Origin: Actinomycetota bacterium
GTDB taxonomy: Bacteria; Actinomycetota; Actinomycetes; S36-B12; GCA-2699445
Direction: 5' to 3'
NCBI GenBank assembly: GCA_029978705.1
Contig: JAPOIY010000007.1
Location: forward strand, 1 to 64,000
Length of the DNA stretch: 64,000 bases
This document shows, piece by piece, positions 53,182-62,071 of the stretch. The notes below the pieces were generated by a model. It was given only the letters and a program-made list of their open reading frames with translations, was not told the DNA's origin and did no database searches. Made by a program: the position numbers and the translations under genes. The number at the start of each line of letters is the position of its first letter. Within the stretch, counting starts at the first letter, position 1.

Positions 53182-53761
53182 GGTGGCACGGCGCCGCACT
53201 GCCGTGATCGCCGGGATGCTGCTCTTCGCCGTCCCGGTCCTCGGGGCGTGCGGCAACTCCTCCGCCGAGCAGGTGGGCAGCGGTCAGGCCTTCGTGGCCG
53301 GCGACGGCAGCATCGTCGAGTTGGCCGAAGGTGAGCGCCGTCCGGCGCCGGACCTGCGGGGCCCGACCCTCGCCGGCGGGGAGTACGCGCTGGCCGATGA
53401 CCGCGGTCACGTCGTCGTCCTCAACGTCTGGGCGTCCTGGTGTGCGCCCTGCCGCAGCGAGGCGCCCGCGCTGGCCGAGGTGTCCGAACAGGACAAGAGC
53501 ACCCGCTTCGTCGGACTGGTGACCCGTGACTCCGAGGCCTCTGCTCGCGCGTTCGTCGACCGATTCGGCCTCACCTACCCCCAGGTCATCGACGCGGACG
53601 GCGCCCTGCAGTTGGAGTTCCGGGACAACCTGCCCCCCCAGGCGATCCCGTCCACCCTCGTGATCGACAAGCAGGGACGCGTCGCGGCCCGCGTGCTCGG
53701 CGAAGTGTCCGCCCCCACCCTGCGGGGCCTGATCGAGCCCCTGCAGAAGGAGCCCGGATGA
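53168..53761 (+). CDS. TlpA/ResA-like thiol-disulfide oxidoreductase lipoprotein
   Basis: A 197-residue extracytoplasmic thioredoxin-fold protein that keeps apocytochrome c heme-binding cysteines reduced. The lipobox VLGAC puts the lipid-bearing Cys near residue 28. NVWASWCAPCRSEAPAL carries the active-site WCAPC, and IPSTLVIDKQGRVA the cis-Pro loop. GTG 53168 overlaps the phosphatase gene; GTG 53183 is an alternative giving a shorter signal. It leads ccdA-resB-ccsA, and each junction overlaps by one to four bases. Confidence 0.9.
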   Translation: MSEPEVARRRTAVIAGMLLFAVPVLGACGNSSAEQVGSGQAFVAGDGSIVELAEGERRPAPDLRGPTLAGGEYALADDRGHVVVLNVWASWCAPCRSEAPALAEVSEQDKSTRFVGLVTRDSEASARAFVDRFGLTYPQVIDADGALQLEFRDNLPPQAIPSTLVIDKQGRVAARVLGEVSAPTLRGLIEPLQKEPG

Positions 53762-54573
53762 TCGACGTCGTCGTCGACGGCTCCCTGCTGCTGGCTCTGC
53801 CCATCGCGTTCCTCGCCGGCCTGGTGTCGTTCCTCAGCCCGTGTGTCCTGCCGCTGGCTCCCGGGTACCTGGCCTACGTCGCCGGCATGACCGGCGTCGA
53901 CCTCCGCCAGACCGCCCCCGTGCCCGTGCCCGCCAGTGGCCCCCCGGACACCGGACCGGAGCCGGAACCCCGCCCTCCGGCGCGCAGCCGCGTGGTGTGG
54001 GGGGCGGTGCTGTTCGTCCTCGGGTTCACGTTCGTCTTCGTGTCCTACGGCCTGCTGTTCGGCGGCATGGGTGGATGGCTCCTGCAGCACCAGCGCGGTA
54101 TCTCCGTGGTGCTCGGTGTCGTGGTGGTCCTCCTCGGACTGGGGTTCCTCGGCACGCCCCTCATCGGTGACTCCATGTGGTGGAACCGGCAGCGCCGGCT
54201 GCCGCTGCGACCGCCGACCGGGTTGTGGGGCGCCCCGCTGCTGGGTCTGGTCTTCGGGCTCGGCTGGACCCCCTGTATCGGCCCGACCCTCGCCGCCGTG
54301 CAGACCCTCGCCTTCACCGAGGCCTCCGCGCTGCGGGGCGCGCTGCTGTCGGTGGCCTACTGCTTCGGGCTGGGCCTGCCGTTCGTCGTGATCGCGTGGG
54401 GGCTGCGGTGGTCAGCCGGCGCGCTGGCGTGGACCCGGCGGCACAGCCAGGGCATCGCGGTGGCCGGCGGGGTCATGCTGATCGCGGTCGGCGTCCTGTT
54501 GATCACCGGATGGTGGAACGACGTCGTCGCCTGGCTGCAGACGCTCCTGCCCGGATACACGGCGGTCCTGTGA
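53758..54573 (+). CDS. ccdA: Cytochrome c biogenesis protein CcdA
   Basis: A 271-residue, six-helix thiol transporter that carries reducing equivalents from cytosolic thioredoxin to ResA. The two redox cysteines lie in FLSPCVLPLAPGYLAYVAG (first helix) and GWTPCIGPTLAAVQTLA (fourth), the hallmark pair. A Pro-rich loop (about 55-80) separates helices one and two. ATG 53758 overlaps the ResA-like stop; the stop overlaps resB by one base (TGATG). Confidence 0.92.
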   Translation: MIDVVVDGSLLLALPIAFLAGLVSFLSPCVLPLAPGYLAYVAGMTGVDLRQTAPVPVPASGPPDTGPEPEPRPPARSRVVWGAVLFVLGFTFVFVSYGLLFGGMGGWLLQHQRGISVVLGVVVVLLGLGFLGTPLIGDSMWWNRQRRLPLRPPTGLWGAPLLGLVFGLGWTPCIGPTLAAVQTLAFTEASALRGALLSVAYCFGLGLPFVVIAWGLRWSAGALAWTRRHSQGIAVAGGVMLIAVGVLLITGWWNDVVAWLQTLLPGYTAVL

Positions 54574-56156
54574 TGACGAACGAGCTCGACACCGCCGCCA
54601 CGACGTTCACCACCCACGCCGACCCGATGGACAAGCGGGTCGGGTCGCCCTCGGGGCTGGGGCCCGTCGGCTGGCTGCGGTGGCTGTGGGCCCGACTGAC
54701 CTCGATGCGTACGGCCCTGCTCCTGCTGCTCCTCCTCGGCCTGGCCGCGATCCCCGGGTCGCTGGTCCCGCAGCGCACGTCGGACGCGTCAGCCGTCGCG
54801 CAGTTCATCGCCGCCAACCCGGAGCGCGCCGCGTGGTACGAACGCCTGGGGCTGTTCGACGTCTACGGCAGCGCATGGTTCTCCGCCATCTACCTGCTGC
54901 TGTTCCTCTCCCTCGTCGGCTGTCTGCTGCCGCGCGCGCGGCAGCACTGGCGGCAGTGGCGCGCCAGCCCCACCCCGCCGCCGCGCAACCTGACGGACCT
55001 CCCGGCCGTGGCCACGGTCAGCGCGGGCGCCAAGGCGCTGGACGTGGCCGAGGCGCGCCTGCGCGAGGACCGCTGGCGGGTCCGGCGCGGCGCCACCTGG
55101 GTGGCGGGCGAGAAGGGGTTCGTGCGCGAGACCGGGAACCAGATCTTCCACTTCGCGCTGCTCGGCGTCCTCGTCGCCGTCGGCTGGGGAGCCCTCACCG
55201 GATGGCGGGGCACGGTCCTGGTCCGGGAGGGCACGGGCTTCGCGGACACCATCACGCAGTACGACACGTTCACGGCCGGCCGATTCGCGGGAGGCGACTC
55301 GCTGCCCCCCTTCGCCGTGCGGCTGGAGTCCTTCGACGTGGCCTTCGAACGCGGGGACGCGCAGCGCGGAGCGCCCCGGGACTTCGTCACGGAGGCGGTC
55401 GTGACCGACGGCTCCGGCGTCACCTCCCCGGCGACGTTCGGGGTCAACGACCCCCTGACGGTCGACGGCGCCAAGGTCTACCTGATCGGGCACGGCTACG
55501 CCCCGCGCCTGCGGATCCGGGACGGCGCCGGCACCGTGGTCTTCGACGACTCCGTGGTGTTCCTGCCCCACGACGGCAACTTCACCTCCGAAGGGGTGAT
55601 CAAAGTGCCGGACGCCCAGCCCGAGCAGTTGGGTTTCCGCGGGATCTTCCTGCCCACCGCCGCCATCGACCCCCACCTGGGGCCCATCTCGACGTTCCCC
55701 GCCCCCGACGACCCGGCGGTGTTCCTGTCCGCCTTCGCCGGGAACCTCGGCCTCGACGCCGGCACCCCGCAGAACGTCTACGAACTCGACGACAGCCGGA
55801 TGACCCAACTGGGGCGCCGGGCGCTGCGCCTCGGCGAGACCTGGCGGCTGCCCGGCGACGCCGGCACCGTCGAGTTCACGGGCATCGACCGGTACGTGTC
55901 GCTGAAGGTGGGCAACGACCCCGGTGGGAAATGGGCGCTCGGGTTCGTCGGACTGGCCATCATCGGGGTGTCCATGTCCCTGTTCATCCGCCGACGCAGG
56001 GTGTGGGTGGCGCTCGGCGAGCAGCCCGATACCGTGGTGGTGGCCGGCGTCGCGCGGGGCGAAGGATCCGACCTGCAGTCCGATGTGACCCGGCTGGCCG
56101 ACACGCTCGCTCCCGGCGACCGTGCCCCAACCGGAGAGGGTGAGGAGACACGATGA
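54573..56156 (+). CDS. resB: System II cytochrome c synthase subunit ResB/CcsB
   Basis: A 527-residue membrane protein that, with CcsA, delivers heme to apocytochrome c outside the membrane. Helices near 45-65 (MRTALLLLLLLGLAAIPGSLVPQ), 105-125 (FSAIYLLLFLSLVGCLLP), 190-210 and 455-475 enclose a large extracytoplasmic domain. PGSLVPQR and GNQIFHFALLGVLVAVGWG match conserved ResB blocks, the latter with a His that may contact heme. ATG 54573 overlaps ccdA. A cytosolic tail of about 50 residues ends the protein, which overlaps ccsA by four bases. Confidence 0.9.
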   Translation: MTNELDTAATTFTTHADPMDKRVGSPSGLGPVGWLRWLWARLTSMRTALLLLLLLGLAAIPGSLVPQRTSDASAVAQFIAANPERAAWYERLGLFDVYGSAWFSAIYLLLFLSLVGCLLPRARQHWRQWRASPTPPPRNLTDLPAVATVSAGAKALDVAEARLREDRWRVRRGATWVAGEKGFVRETGNQIFHFALLGVLVAVGWGALTGWRGTVLVREGTGFADTITQYDTFTAGRFAGGDSLPPFAVRLESFDVAFERGDAQRGAPRDFVTEAVVTDGSGVTSPATFGVNDPLTVDGAKVYLIGHGYAPRLRIRDGAGTVVFDDSVVFLPHDGNFTSEGVIKVPDAQPEQLGFRGIFLPTAAIDPHLGPISTFPAPDDPAVFLSAFAGNLGLDAGTPQNVYELDDSRMTQLGRRALRLGETWRLPGDAGTVEFTGIDRYVSLKVGNDPGGKWALGFVGLAIIGVSMSLFIRRRRVWVALGEQPDTVVVAGVARGEGSDLQSDVTRLADTLAPGDRAPTGEGEETR

Positions 56157-57127
56157 CCCAGGCGAGCACACTGGCCGGCCTGTCCAACCTCCTCACCTAC
56201 TCGGCCATGCTGGTCCTGACGCTGGCGATGATCGCCTTCTTCGTGTCGTTCGCTCAGCGCCGCACGGCCCCCCGGGCCGTCGCAGCGGCGCCCACTGCTC
56301 CCGCCCTCGTGGGCGCCCCCCCGGGGCCGGCTCCCACCCCACCCGAGCAGCCCCCCACCGGCGCCGAGCCGGGCCGGCGCGCGGGCAACATCGCCATGGC
56401 GCTGTCGTGGCTGGCGTTCGCCCTGCTGGCCGGCGCCGTCATCACCCGCGGCCTGTGGGCCGGCCGGGTGCCGTGGGGGAACATGTACGAGTTCTCCCTG
56501 GTCTCCGCGTTCGCGGTGCTCGGGGTCTTCCTGGCGATCTCCCTGTCCCGCGACATCCGCTGGATGGGCGCCTTCCTCATCCCCGTGGTGCTGCTCACCC
56601 TCGGGCTGGCGGTGACGGTCCTGTACACCGAGGCCGCCCAACTGGTTCCGGCGCTGCGGTCCTACTGGCTGCTCATCCACGTGTCCGCGGCGGTCATCTG
56701 CGGTGGCGGTTTCACCTTCGCCGCGGTGACGGCCCTGCTCTACCTGACCCGCGACTCCTACGACCGCGACACCCGCGCGGGCCGCGCCCTGGCCCCCGTG
56801 GCGCGCCGCCTGCCCGCGGCCGACCGGCTCGACACGATGACCTACCGCACCATCATGTTCACGTTCCCCCTGTGGACCTTCGCGATCGTCGCGGGCGCGA
56901 TCTGGGCCGAGGCGGCGTGGGGACGCTACTGGGGCTGGGACCCCAAGGAGACCTGGTCGTTCATCGCCTGGATCGTCTATGCGGGTTACCTGCACGCCCG
57001 GTCCACCGTCGGCTGGCGCGGGCGCCGCGCGGCGTGGCTGGCGGTAGCGGGAGTCGCGGTCTTCTGGTTCAACTACTTCGGCGTGAACCTGCTGTTCAGC
57101 GGACTGCACTCCTACTCGGGCATGTGA
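56153..57127 (+). CDS. ccsA: System II cytochrome c synthase subunit CcsA
   Basis: A 324-residue, eight-helix heme-handling protein (also named CcsB in actinobacteria). The Trp-rich heme motif YWGWDPKETWSFIAW lies at about 263-277, with conserved His in LIHVSAAVICGGG and YLHARS. A Pro-rich insert (about 40-75) follows the first helix. ATG 56153 overlaps resB. It ends the cytochrome c maturation operon; the DUF4229 gene converges three bases beyond its stop. Confidence 0.93.
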   Translation: MTQASTLAGLSNLLTYSAMLVLTLAMIAFFVSFAQRRTAPRAVAAAPTAPALVGAPPGPAPTPPEQPPTGAEPGRRAGNIAMALSWLAFALLAGAVITRGLWAGRVPWGNMYEFSLVSAFAVLGVFLAISLSRDIRWMGAFLIPVVLLTLGLAVTVLYTEAAQLVPALRSYWLLIHVSAAVICGGGFTFAAVTALLYLTRDSYDRDTRAGRALAPVARRLPAADRLDTMTYRTIMFTFPLWTFAIVAGAIWAEAAWGRYWGWDPKETWSFIAWIVYAGYLHARSTVGWRGRRAAWLAVAGVAVFWFNYFGVNLLFSGLHSYSGM

Positions 57128-57130
57128 CCG

Positions 57131-57454
57131 CTACTCGGGGAGGTGACCGCCGCCACCGGGGGTGGCCGCCGGACCGCGAGTGTCGGCGGCCGGGTCGGCG
57201 GCCGCGCCGGGCAGGTCCACGTCCTCCTTGCGGGAGGCCTCGTCGATCCGGTCGTTGATCCGGCGGAAGAACCCCCCGACGTCGGTGCCGAACTTGGCCC
57301 GTGACCCACGCAGCACGAACAGGCTGAGCAGCCCACTGCCCAGGAATGCCACGAGGAGCAGCAGCAGCCCCCTCATGCCGACCGCGAACGCCAGGCCGCC
57401 GACCACCACGAGGAGGCCGAGGCGGGCCCCGGTGTAGACCAGGAAGTGCTTCAC
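57131..57454 (-). CDS. DUF4229 family membrane protein
   Basis: A 107-residue protein with two helices (about 8-25 and 28-47) separated by a short turn, then RGSRAKFGTDVGGFFRRINDRIDEASRKED, a basic amphipathic stretch, and a Pro/Gly-rich tail. This matches DUF4229, a short actinobacterial family of unknown role often found beside menaquinone or cytochrome c genes. GTG 57454 follows TATCCT by six bases without a ribosome site, so the mRNA is probably leaderless. Confidence 0.75.
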   Translation of the reverse strand: MKHFLVYTGARLGLLVVVGGLAFAVGMRGLLLLLVAFLGSGLLSLFVLRGSRAKFGTDVGGFFRRINDRIDEASRKEDVDLPGAAADPAADTRGPAATPGGGGHLPE

Positions 57455-57460
57455 CCCGTC

Positions 57461-57466
57461 AGGATA
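57461..57466 (-). promoter_or_regulatory. -10 box for leaderless DUF4229 gene
   Basis: TATCCT on the minus strand, six bases before GTG 57454. Confidence 0.55.
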
Positions 57467-57574
57467 CGGGCGCCGCGGCCAGACTCCGCTGCGGAGTGTT
57501 GTGGGGGGCGACTCGCGGCTACCCTGAGAGCAGACCCGCGCGCAGCGGGGGCCAGTCCGACAGGGGAGATGACG

Positions 57575-57970
57575 ATGCCTCGCGCTATTCCCATCCTGAT
57601 CATCATCGGCCTGGCGGTCTACTCGTTCTTCGACGTCCTGCAGACCTCCGACGACCGCATCCGCCGCTTCCCCAAGCGGGCCTGGCTGGTCCTCGTCCTC
57701 GTCCCCGTGCTCGGCGCGGCCCTGTGGTTCGGACTGGGGCGCCCCCGGCGCAGCTCCTACGGCCCGCCCCGCGTCATCACGTTGAAGAACGGGAACCCCC
57801 GCAACGTCGCACCCGACGACGACCCGACCTTCCTGCGGCGCCTCGACGAGGAGGCCTGGCGCCGCAAACGCGAGGAACAGCGCCGCCGCGCCGCCGAGTC
57901 GTCCGACGACAACCCGCGCCGCCGCAACGACGGGCCCACGCCCGGACCCGGGATCGCCCCCGCGGGCTGA
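57575..57970 (+). CDS. PLDc_N domain membrane protein
   Basis: A 131-residue protein whose first 60 residues form the phospholipase-D-nuclease N-terminal domain: AIPILIIIGLAVYSFFDVLQTSD, then RFPKRAWLVLVLVPVLGAALWFGLGRP, two helices typical of short actinobacterial members that have no nuclease domain. The remaining cytosolic part is strongly charged (LRRLDEEAWRRKREEQRRRAAESSDD). ATG 57575 is chosen because GGGGAG ends just before ATG 57569. A TACCCT -10-like box lies near 57520. Often next to menaquinone genes. Confidence 0.75.
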   Translation: MPRAIPILIIIGLAVYSFFDVLQTSDDRIRRFPKRAWLVLVLVPVLGAALWFGLGRPRRSSYGPPRVITLKNGNPRNVAPDDDPTFLRRLDEEAWRRKREEQRRRAAESSDDNPRRRNDGPTPGPGIAPAG

Positions 57971-58065
57971 GCGGCGTCACCCGGGCGCCGCAGCCGCCCC
58001 GCGCATCACCGGTGCCCACCGGACTACGGTGAACGCTGCGCGGTCCAAGCGCGCGGGAGGTGGCC

Positions 58066-59022
58066 ATGCTGCTGGTCGGAGTGGACCTGGGCGGAACGAA
58101 GATCCAGTCGGTGATCTGCGACGCCGAACGCAACGTGCTCGGAGAGGACCGGCGCCCCACGCCCACCGCCGGGGGACCGCCGGATGTCGCCGACGCGATC
58201 GCGGAGTCCATCGCCACCGCCGCCGGGCTGGCGGGCGTGGCGATGACCGACCTCACATCGGCGGGGGTCGGGGCGCCCGGTCAGATCGACATCGCCGCGG
58301 GCACCGTCAGCCAGGCGCGCAACCTGCCCGACTGGGTGGGCAGTTACGCCCTCGGCCCGGAACTGGGACAGCGCCTCGGCGGCATCCCCGTCGCCCTCGG
58401 CAACGACGTTCAGGTCGCGGTGCGCGCGGAGCAGAAACTGGGAGCCGGGCGGGACGTCTCGTCCTTCATCGGGGTGTTCTGCGGCACCGGGGTCGGCGGG
58501 GGTGTCGTCCTGGGCGACGAACTGTGGCTGGGTCGGGGGGCGGCCGGCGAGATCGGCCACACCGTCGTCGTGGCCGACGGGCTGCCCTGGGCCGGACGGC
58601 GTGGTGTGGTCGAGGCCTACGCGGGCCGGGCCGCGATGGAGGCGCAGGCCCGGGAGCGGATGGCAGCCGGCGAGGAGTCGCGGCTGCTGGAGATCATGGA
58701 AGCCAAGGGCAAACCGCGGATGGCGTCGGGGGTCTGGGCCAAGGCGCTGAAGGTGAACGACCGGCTGGCGATGGACCTCGTCGACCGGGCCGAGTGGGCG
58801 CTGGGCAACGGGATCGCGAGCGTCGTCAACCTGCTGGACGTCCCGCTCATCGTGATCGGCGGTGGATTGGGGCTGCGCCTGGGCCAGCCGTTCGTCGACC
58901 ACATCGTGTCGTACATGACGCCGCAGCTGGTGAAGCGGGACGACCCGCCCGCCGTGGTGCTCGCCGAACTCGGCGACCTCGGCGGTGCGGTCGGGGCCAC
59001 GCTCCTGCCCCCGCCGAACTAG
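58066..59022 (+). CDS. ROK family protein lacking the zinc cysteines
   Basis: A 318-residue ASKHA protein. VGVDLGGTKIQSVICDAE is the ATP loop; LGNDVQVAVRAEQK contains the catalytic Asp; FCGTGVGGGVVLGDELWLGRGAAGEIGH the sugar-binding region ending in the GH pair. The normal CxCGxxGCxE motif is replaced by LPWAGRRGVVEAYAG, so no zinc site remains. IVIGGGLGLRLGQPF is the adenosine motif. ATG 58066 has GGGAGG five bases upstream; GTG 58060 overlaps that site. It probably still binds sugar, but its activity and specificity are uncertain. It ends 11 bases from the convergent menA. Confidence 0.8.
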   Translation: MLLVGVDLGGTKIQSVICDAERNVLGEDRRPTPTAGGPPDVADAIAESIATAAGLAGVAMTDLTSAGVGAPGQIDIAAGTVSQARNLPDWVGSYALGPELGQRLGGIPVALGNDVQVAVRAEQKLGAGRDVSSFIGVFCGTGVGGGVVLGDELWLGRGAAGEIGHTVVVADGLPWAGRRGVVEAYAGRAAMEAQARERMAAGEESRLLEIMEAKGKPRMASGVWAKALKVNDRLAMDLVDRAEWALGNGIASVVNLLDVPLIVIGGGLGLRLGQPFVDHIVSYMTPQLVKRDDPPAVVLAELGDLGGAVGATLLPPPN

Positions 59023-59033
59023 CTCCGGCCCGC

Positions 59034-59906
59034 TCAGCCCAGAGCCAGTCCGACCCCGAGCCCGAGCCCGCCGACGAGCAGCACGATGCCGGTGCCGGCG
59101 AGCACCGGGACCAGGTCGGGTCCCGTGGCCCCGCCCGCTACGGCGCGCACGGGAGCGGCCGCCGGCACGACCGCCACCAGCGCCAACAACACCCACGGCG
59201 TGTAGCCCATCATGGCCACGACCACCGCGAACGCGGTCACCAGGACCGCGACGAACAGGACGCGGGTGCGGCGGTCCCCGAGACGTACCGCCAGGGTGTA
59301 CTTTCCCGAGACCGTGTCGGTCGGGATGTCCCGGAGGTTGTTGGCGATCAGGATGGCGCACGCCCACAGCCCCACGGGCAGGGATGCCACGAGGGCGAGC
59401 AGCGGGATCCACCCGATCTGGGTGACCGCGGTGCCCATCACCGCCACGAGGCCGAAGAAGACGAACACGAACACCTCGCCCCACCCGGCATAGCCGTAGG
59501 GCCGCGGTCCCCCGGTGTACAGCCAGCCCGCGGCCACGCTGGCCATGCCCACCGGGATGAGCCACCACACGCCGGACACCGCCGTGAGGGCGAGCCCGGC
59601 GACGGCCCCGGCGGCGAAGGCGGCGATCGCTGCGGTGCGCACGGCCGAGGCGGGAGCCAGGCGTTGCCCCACCAGGCGGACCGGGCCGACCCGCTGGGTG
59701 TCGGTGCCCTTCACCCCGTCACTGAAGTCGTTGTGGTAGTTGACGCCGACCTGGAAGGACACCGCCACGAGCAGCGCCAGGATCGCGGGGAGGAGTTGGA
59801 AGGACTGCAGGTACGCGGCGACCCCGGAGCCGACGACCACCGGGGCGACGGCGGCGGGCAGCGTGCGGGGTCGGGCCCCCGCGACCCACTCGGCGGCCGT
59901 GGCCAT
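59034..59906 (-). CDS. menA: 1,4-dihydroxy-2-naphthoate polyprenyltransferase MenA
   Basis: A 290-residue UbiA-family prenyltransferase that attaches the polyprenyl tail to DHNA, giving demethylmenaquinone. Nine hydrophobic helices. The two Asp-rich Mg-diphosphate motifs are NYHNDFSDGVKGTD and NNLRDIPTDTVSGKYTLAVRLGD. N-terminus WVAGARPRTLPAAVAPVVVG is typical of MenA. ATG 59906 is the start; a TAGGAT -10-like box lies about 60 bases upstream, in the gap after menE, so the genes may be separately transcribed. Confidence 0.93.
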   Translation of the reverse strand: MATAAEWVAGARPRTLPAAVAPVVVGSGVAAYLQSFQLLPAILALLVAVSFQVGVNYHNDFSDGVKGTDTQRVGPVRLVGQRLAPASAVRTAAIAAFAAGAVAGLALTAVSGVWWLIPVGMASVAAGWLYTGGPRPYGYAGWGEVFVFVFFGLVAVMGTAVTQIGWIPLLALVASLPVGLWACAILIANNLRDIPTDTVSGKYTLAVRLGDRRTRVLFVAVLVTAFAVVVAMMGYTPWVLLALVAVVPAAAPVRAVAGGATGPDLVPVLAGTGIVLLVGGLGLGVGLALG

Positions 59907-59966
59907 CAGGACCGGATCCGCAGCCCCGCGCGCGGCTGGCGGTGGGGGACGGGCACGACCGACATC

Positions 59967-61109
59967 CTAGGACGCGCCCGGGTCGCCGCCGGCGGGGGAC
60001 TGCCGCAGCGCCGGCTTGCCGGTGGTCCCGGTCGGCAGTTCGGCGACGACCGACACCCGTGGCCGGTGGTTGCGGTCCACCTGCGCCACGACGGCTGCAG
60101 CCAGGTGTTCGGCCAGGTCGGCCGGCTCGGCGGGGGGCGGGGGGGCGGCCACCACGAAGGCGTGGGCCACCTGCCCCCATTCGGCCGACTCCTCGCCCAC
60201 GACGGCGACATCCAGTACGCGCGGGTCGTCCATGAGCACCCGCTGGATCGCGGCCAGCGAGACTTTGCGCCCCCCCGTCTGGATCACCTGGTCGTCGCGT
60301 CCCAGGACCACGAGCCGGCCGTCACGCCACTCGGCCCGGTCATGGCTGGGGAAGACCCCTGCGAACGCCGGTCCCCCGAGGTACCCCGCGGCGATGGTGG
60401 GCCCGCTGATCCGGGCCAGGCCGTCCTCGATGGCGACGCCGACCCCCGGCAGCGGGACGCCGTCGTAGACCACCCCGCCGCCGGTCTCGCTCGACCCATA
60501 GGTCGTGGTCACGCGCAGTCCCGCCGCCGCCGCCCGTTCCGCCAACGCCGGGGACAGGCTGGAACCGCCCACCAGGATGCGGTGGAAGCGGGAGGCGATC
60601 TCGGTCGCCGCCTCGTCCTGCAGGATGCGGTGCACCTGAGTCGTCACCAGGGAGATGTACACGGGGCCGTCGGTGGCCCGGAGGAGGGGTGCCGCCGCCT
60701 GCCGGAATGTCGCAGCGGTGAACGGTAGCGCCCCGCCGATCCCGGGCCACGCCGTCGGCGACCCGCCGGCGCGCAGGGTGCGCAGGACCGTCAACAGCCC
60801 CCCGATGCTCGTGACCGGGAGGGCGGTGAGCCAGGGGCCCGGTTCCCCCACGGCCGCGACGCCGGCATCGGCGGACGCCGTGAGCGCGGCCACGGGCAGC
60901 ACCACCCCGCGCGGCAGCCCCGTCGAGCCGGACGTGTCGATCACCACCGCCGCCGGCGCCGCGGCGGGTCCGGTCTCCGGACCGGTGCCGGGGCGCAGGT
61001 GGAAACCTCCGCGCCGACCCGCCAGGAGATCCCGCAGCGCCGCCGTCACGACCGACAGGCCGGCGGCTCCCGCGGGGACGGGCAGGCTGGGGAAGGCGGG
61101 CTCATGCAT
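59967..61109 (-). CDS. menE: O-succinylbenzoate-CoA ligase MenE
   Basis: A 380-residue adenylate-forming ligase that activates o-succinylbenzoate with ATP and CoA. DTSGSTGLPRGVVLP is the ATP phosphate loop, TTYGSSETGGG the adenine/acyl loop, GRDDQVIQTGGRKVS the hinge, and LPTGTTGKPALRQ holds the catalytic Lys of the C-terminal domain. It is about 80 residues shorter at the N-terminus than many MenE proteins, as often seen in actinobacteria. Divergent from menB; the two -10 boxes overlap at 61117-61123. Confidence 0.88.
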   Translation of the reverse strand: MHEPAFPSLPVPAGAAGLSVVTAALRDLLAGRRGGFHLRPGTGPETGPAAAPAAVVIDTSGSTGLPRGVVLPVAALTASADAGVAAVGEPGPWLTALPVTSIGGLLTVLRTLRAGGSPTAWPGIGGALPFTAATFRQAAAPLLRATDGPVYISLVTTQVHRILQDEAATEIASRFHRILVGGSSLSPALAERAAAAGLRVTTTYGSSETGGGVVYDGVPLPGVGVAIEDGLARISGPTIAAGYLGGPAFAGVFPSHDRAEWRDGRLVVLGRDDQVIQTGGRKVSLAAIQRVLMDDPRVLDVAVVGEESAEWGQVAHAFVVAAPPPPAEPADLAEHLAAAVVAQVDRNHRPRVSVVAELPTGTTGKPALRQSPAGGDPGAS

Positions 61110-61116
61110 CGCCGTC

Positions 61117-61123
61117 TAGCCTA
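61117..61123. promoter_or_regulatory. Overlapping divergent -10 boxes of menE and menB
   Basis: TAGCCT on the plus strand (61117-61122) and TAGGCT on the minus strand (61123-61118) share five bases. The plus transcript has an AAGGAG leader before ATG 61151; the minus one starts eight bases before menE and may be leaderless. Confidence 0.45.
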
Positions 61124-61150
61124 TGGACAGCCGCCGACAAGGAGTAATCG

Positions 61151-62071
61151 ATGGACTCGCGCGCCAAGTACGACCTGCCCCCCGTGGTGGCGGAGGACAG
61201 CCCGGCGATGACCGATCCCGCGCACTCCAGCATCGTCCCCGCCGCCGACTGGCAGGCTGCCGGTGACTACCAGGACATCGCGTACGAGACCGCTGAGGGC
61301 ATCGCCAAGATCACCATCAACCGCCCCCACAAACGCAACGCCTTCCGCCCCCAGACGCTCTTCGAACTGGAGGACGCCTTCCGCCGCGCCCGGGACGACG
61401 ACAGCGTCGGGGTCATCATCCTGACCGGCCAGGGGGACTGGGCCTTCTGCTCGGGCGGGGACCAGGTCATCCGCGGCGACGACGGTTACATCGGCGACGA
61501 CGCCGTCGCCCAGAAGGGCATCGGCCGTCTCAACGTCCTCGATCTGCAGATCCAGATCCGGCGCACCCCGAAGCCGGTCGTGGCCATGGTCGCCGGCTAC
61601 GCCATCGGCGGGGGTCACGTGCTGCACATCGTGTGCGACCTCAGCATCGCCGCCGACAACGCCCGCTTCGGCCAGACCGGTCCCAAGGTCGGGTCCTTCG
61701 ACGGCGGTTACGGCTCCGGGCTGCTCGCCCGGCAGATCGGGCAGAAGCGGTCCCGCGAGGTCTGGTACCTGTGCCGCCAGTACGGGGCCGAGCAGGCGTA
61801 CGACTGGGGTCTCGTCAACGCCGTCGTGCCCCTGGCCGATCTGGAGCGGGAGACGGTGCAGTGGTGCCGCGAGATGCTGACGATGTCCCCGCTCGCCCTG
61901 CGGATGCTCAAGGCCTCGCACAACGCCGCAGACGACGGGCTCGCGGGCATCCAGCAACTGGCCGGTGACGCGACGCTGCTGTTCTACATGAGCGAGGAGG
62001 CCCAGGAGGGCCGCGACGCCTACAAGGAGAAGCGGCGCCCGGAGTTCGAGCGGTTCCCGAAACGGCCATGA
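61151..62071 (+). CDS. menB: 1,4-dihydroxy-2-naphthoyl-CoA synthase MenB
   Basis: A 306-residue crotonase-fold enzyme that closes the second ring of the naphthoquinone from o-succinylbenzoyl-CoA. [18 protein letters not shown] and CSGGDQ (oxyanion hole) lead to the MenB signature [42 protein letters not shown], with the family's Asp/Ser/Tyr active-site residues in SFDGGYGS. The end [15 protein letters not shown] is also characteristic. ATG 61151 has AAGGAG upstream. It overlaps menC by four bases. Confidence 0.95.
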   Translation: MDSRAKYDLPPVVAEDSPAMTDPAHSSIVPAADWQAAGDYQDIAYETAEGIAKITINRPHKRNAFRPQTLFELEDAFRRARDDDSVGVIILTGQGDWAFCSGGDQVIRGDDGYIGDDAVAQKGIGRLNVLDLQIQIRRTPKPVVAMVAGYAIGGGHVLHIVCDLSIAADNARFGQTGPKVGSFDGGYGSGLLARQIGQKRSREVWYLCRQYGAEQAYDWGLVNAVVPLADLERETVQWCREMLTMSPLALRMLKASHNAADDGLAGIQQLAGDATLLFYMSEEAQEGRDAYKEKRRPEFERFPKRP

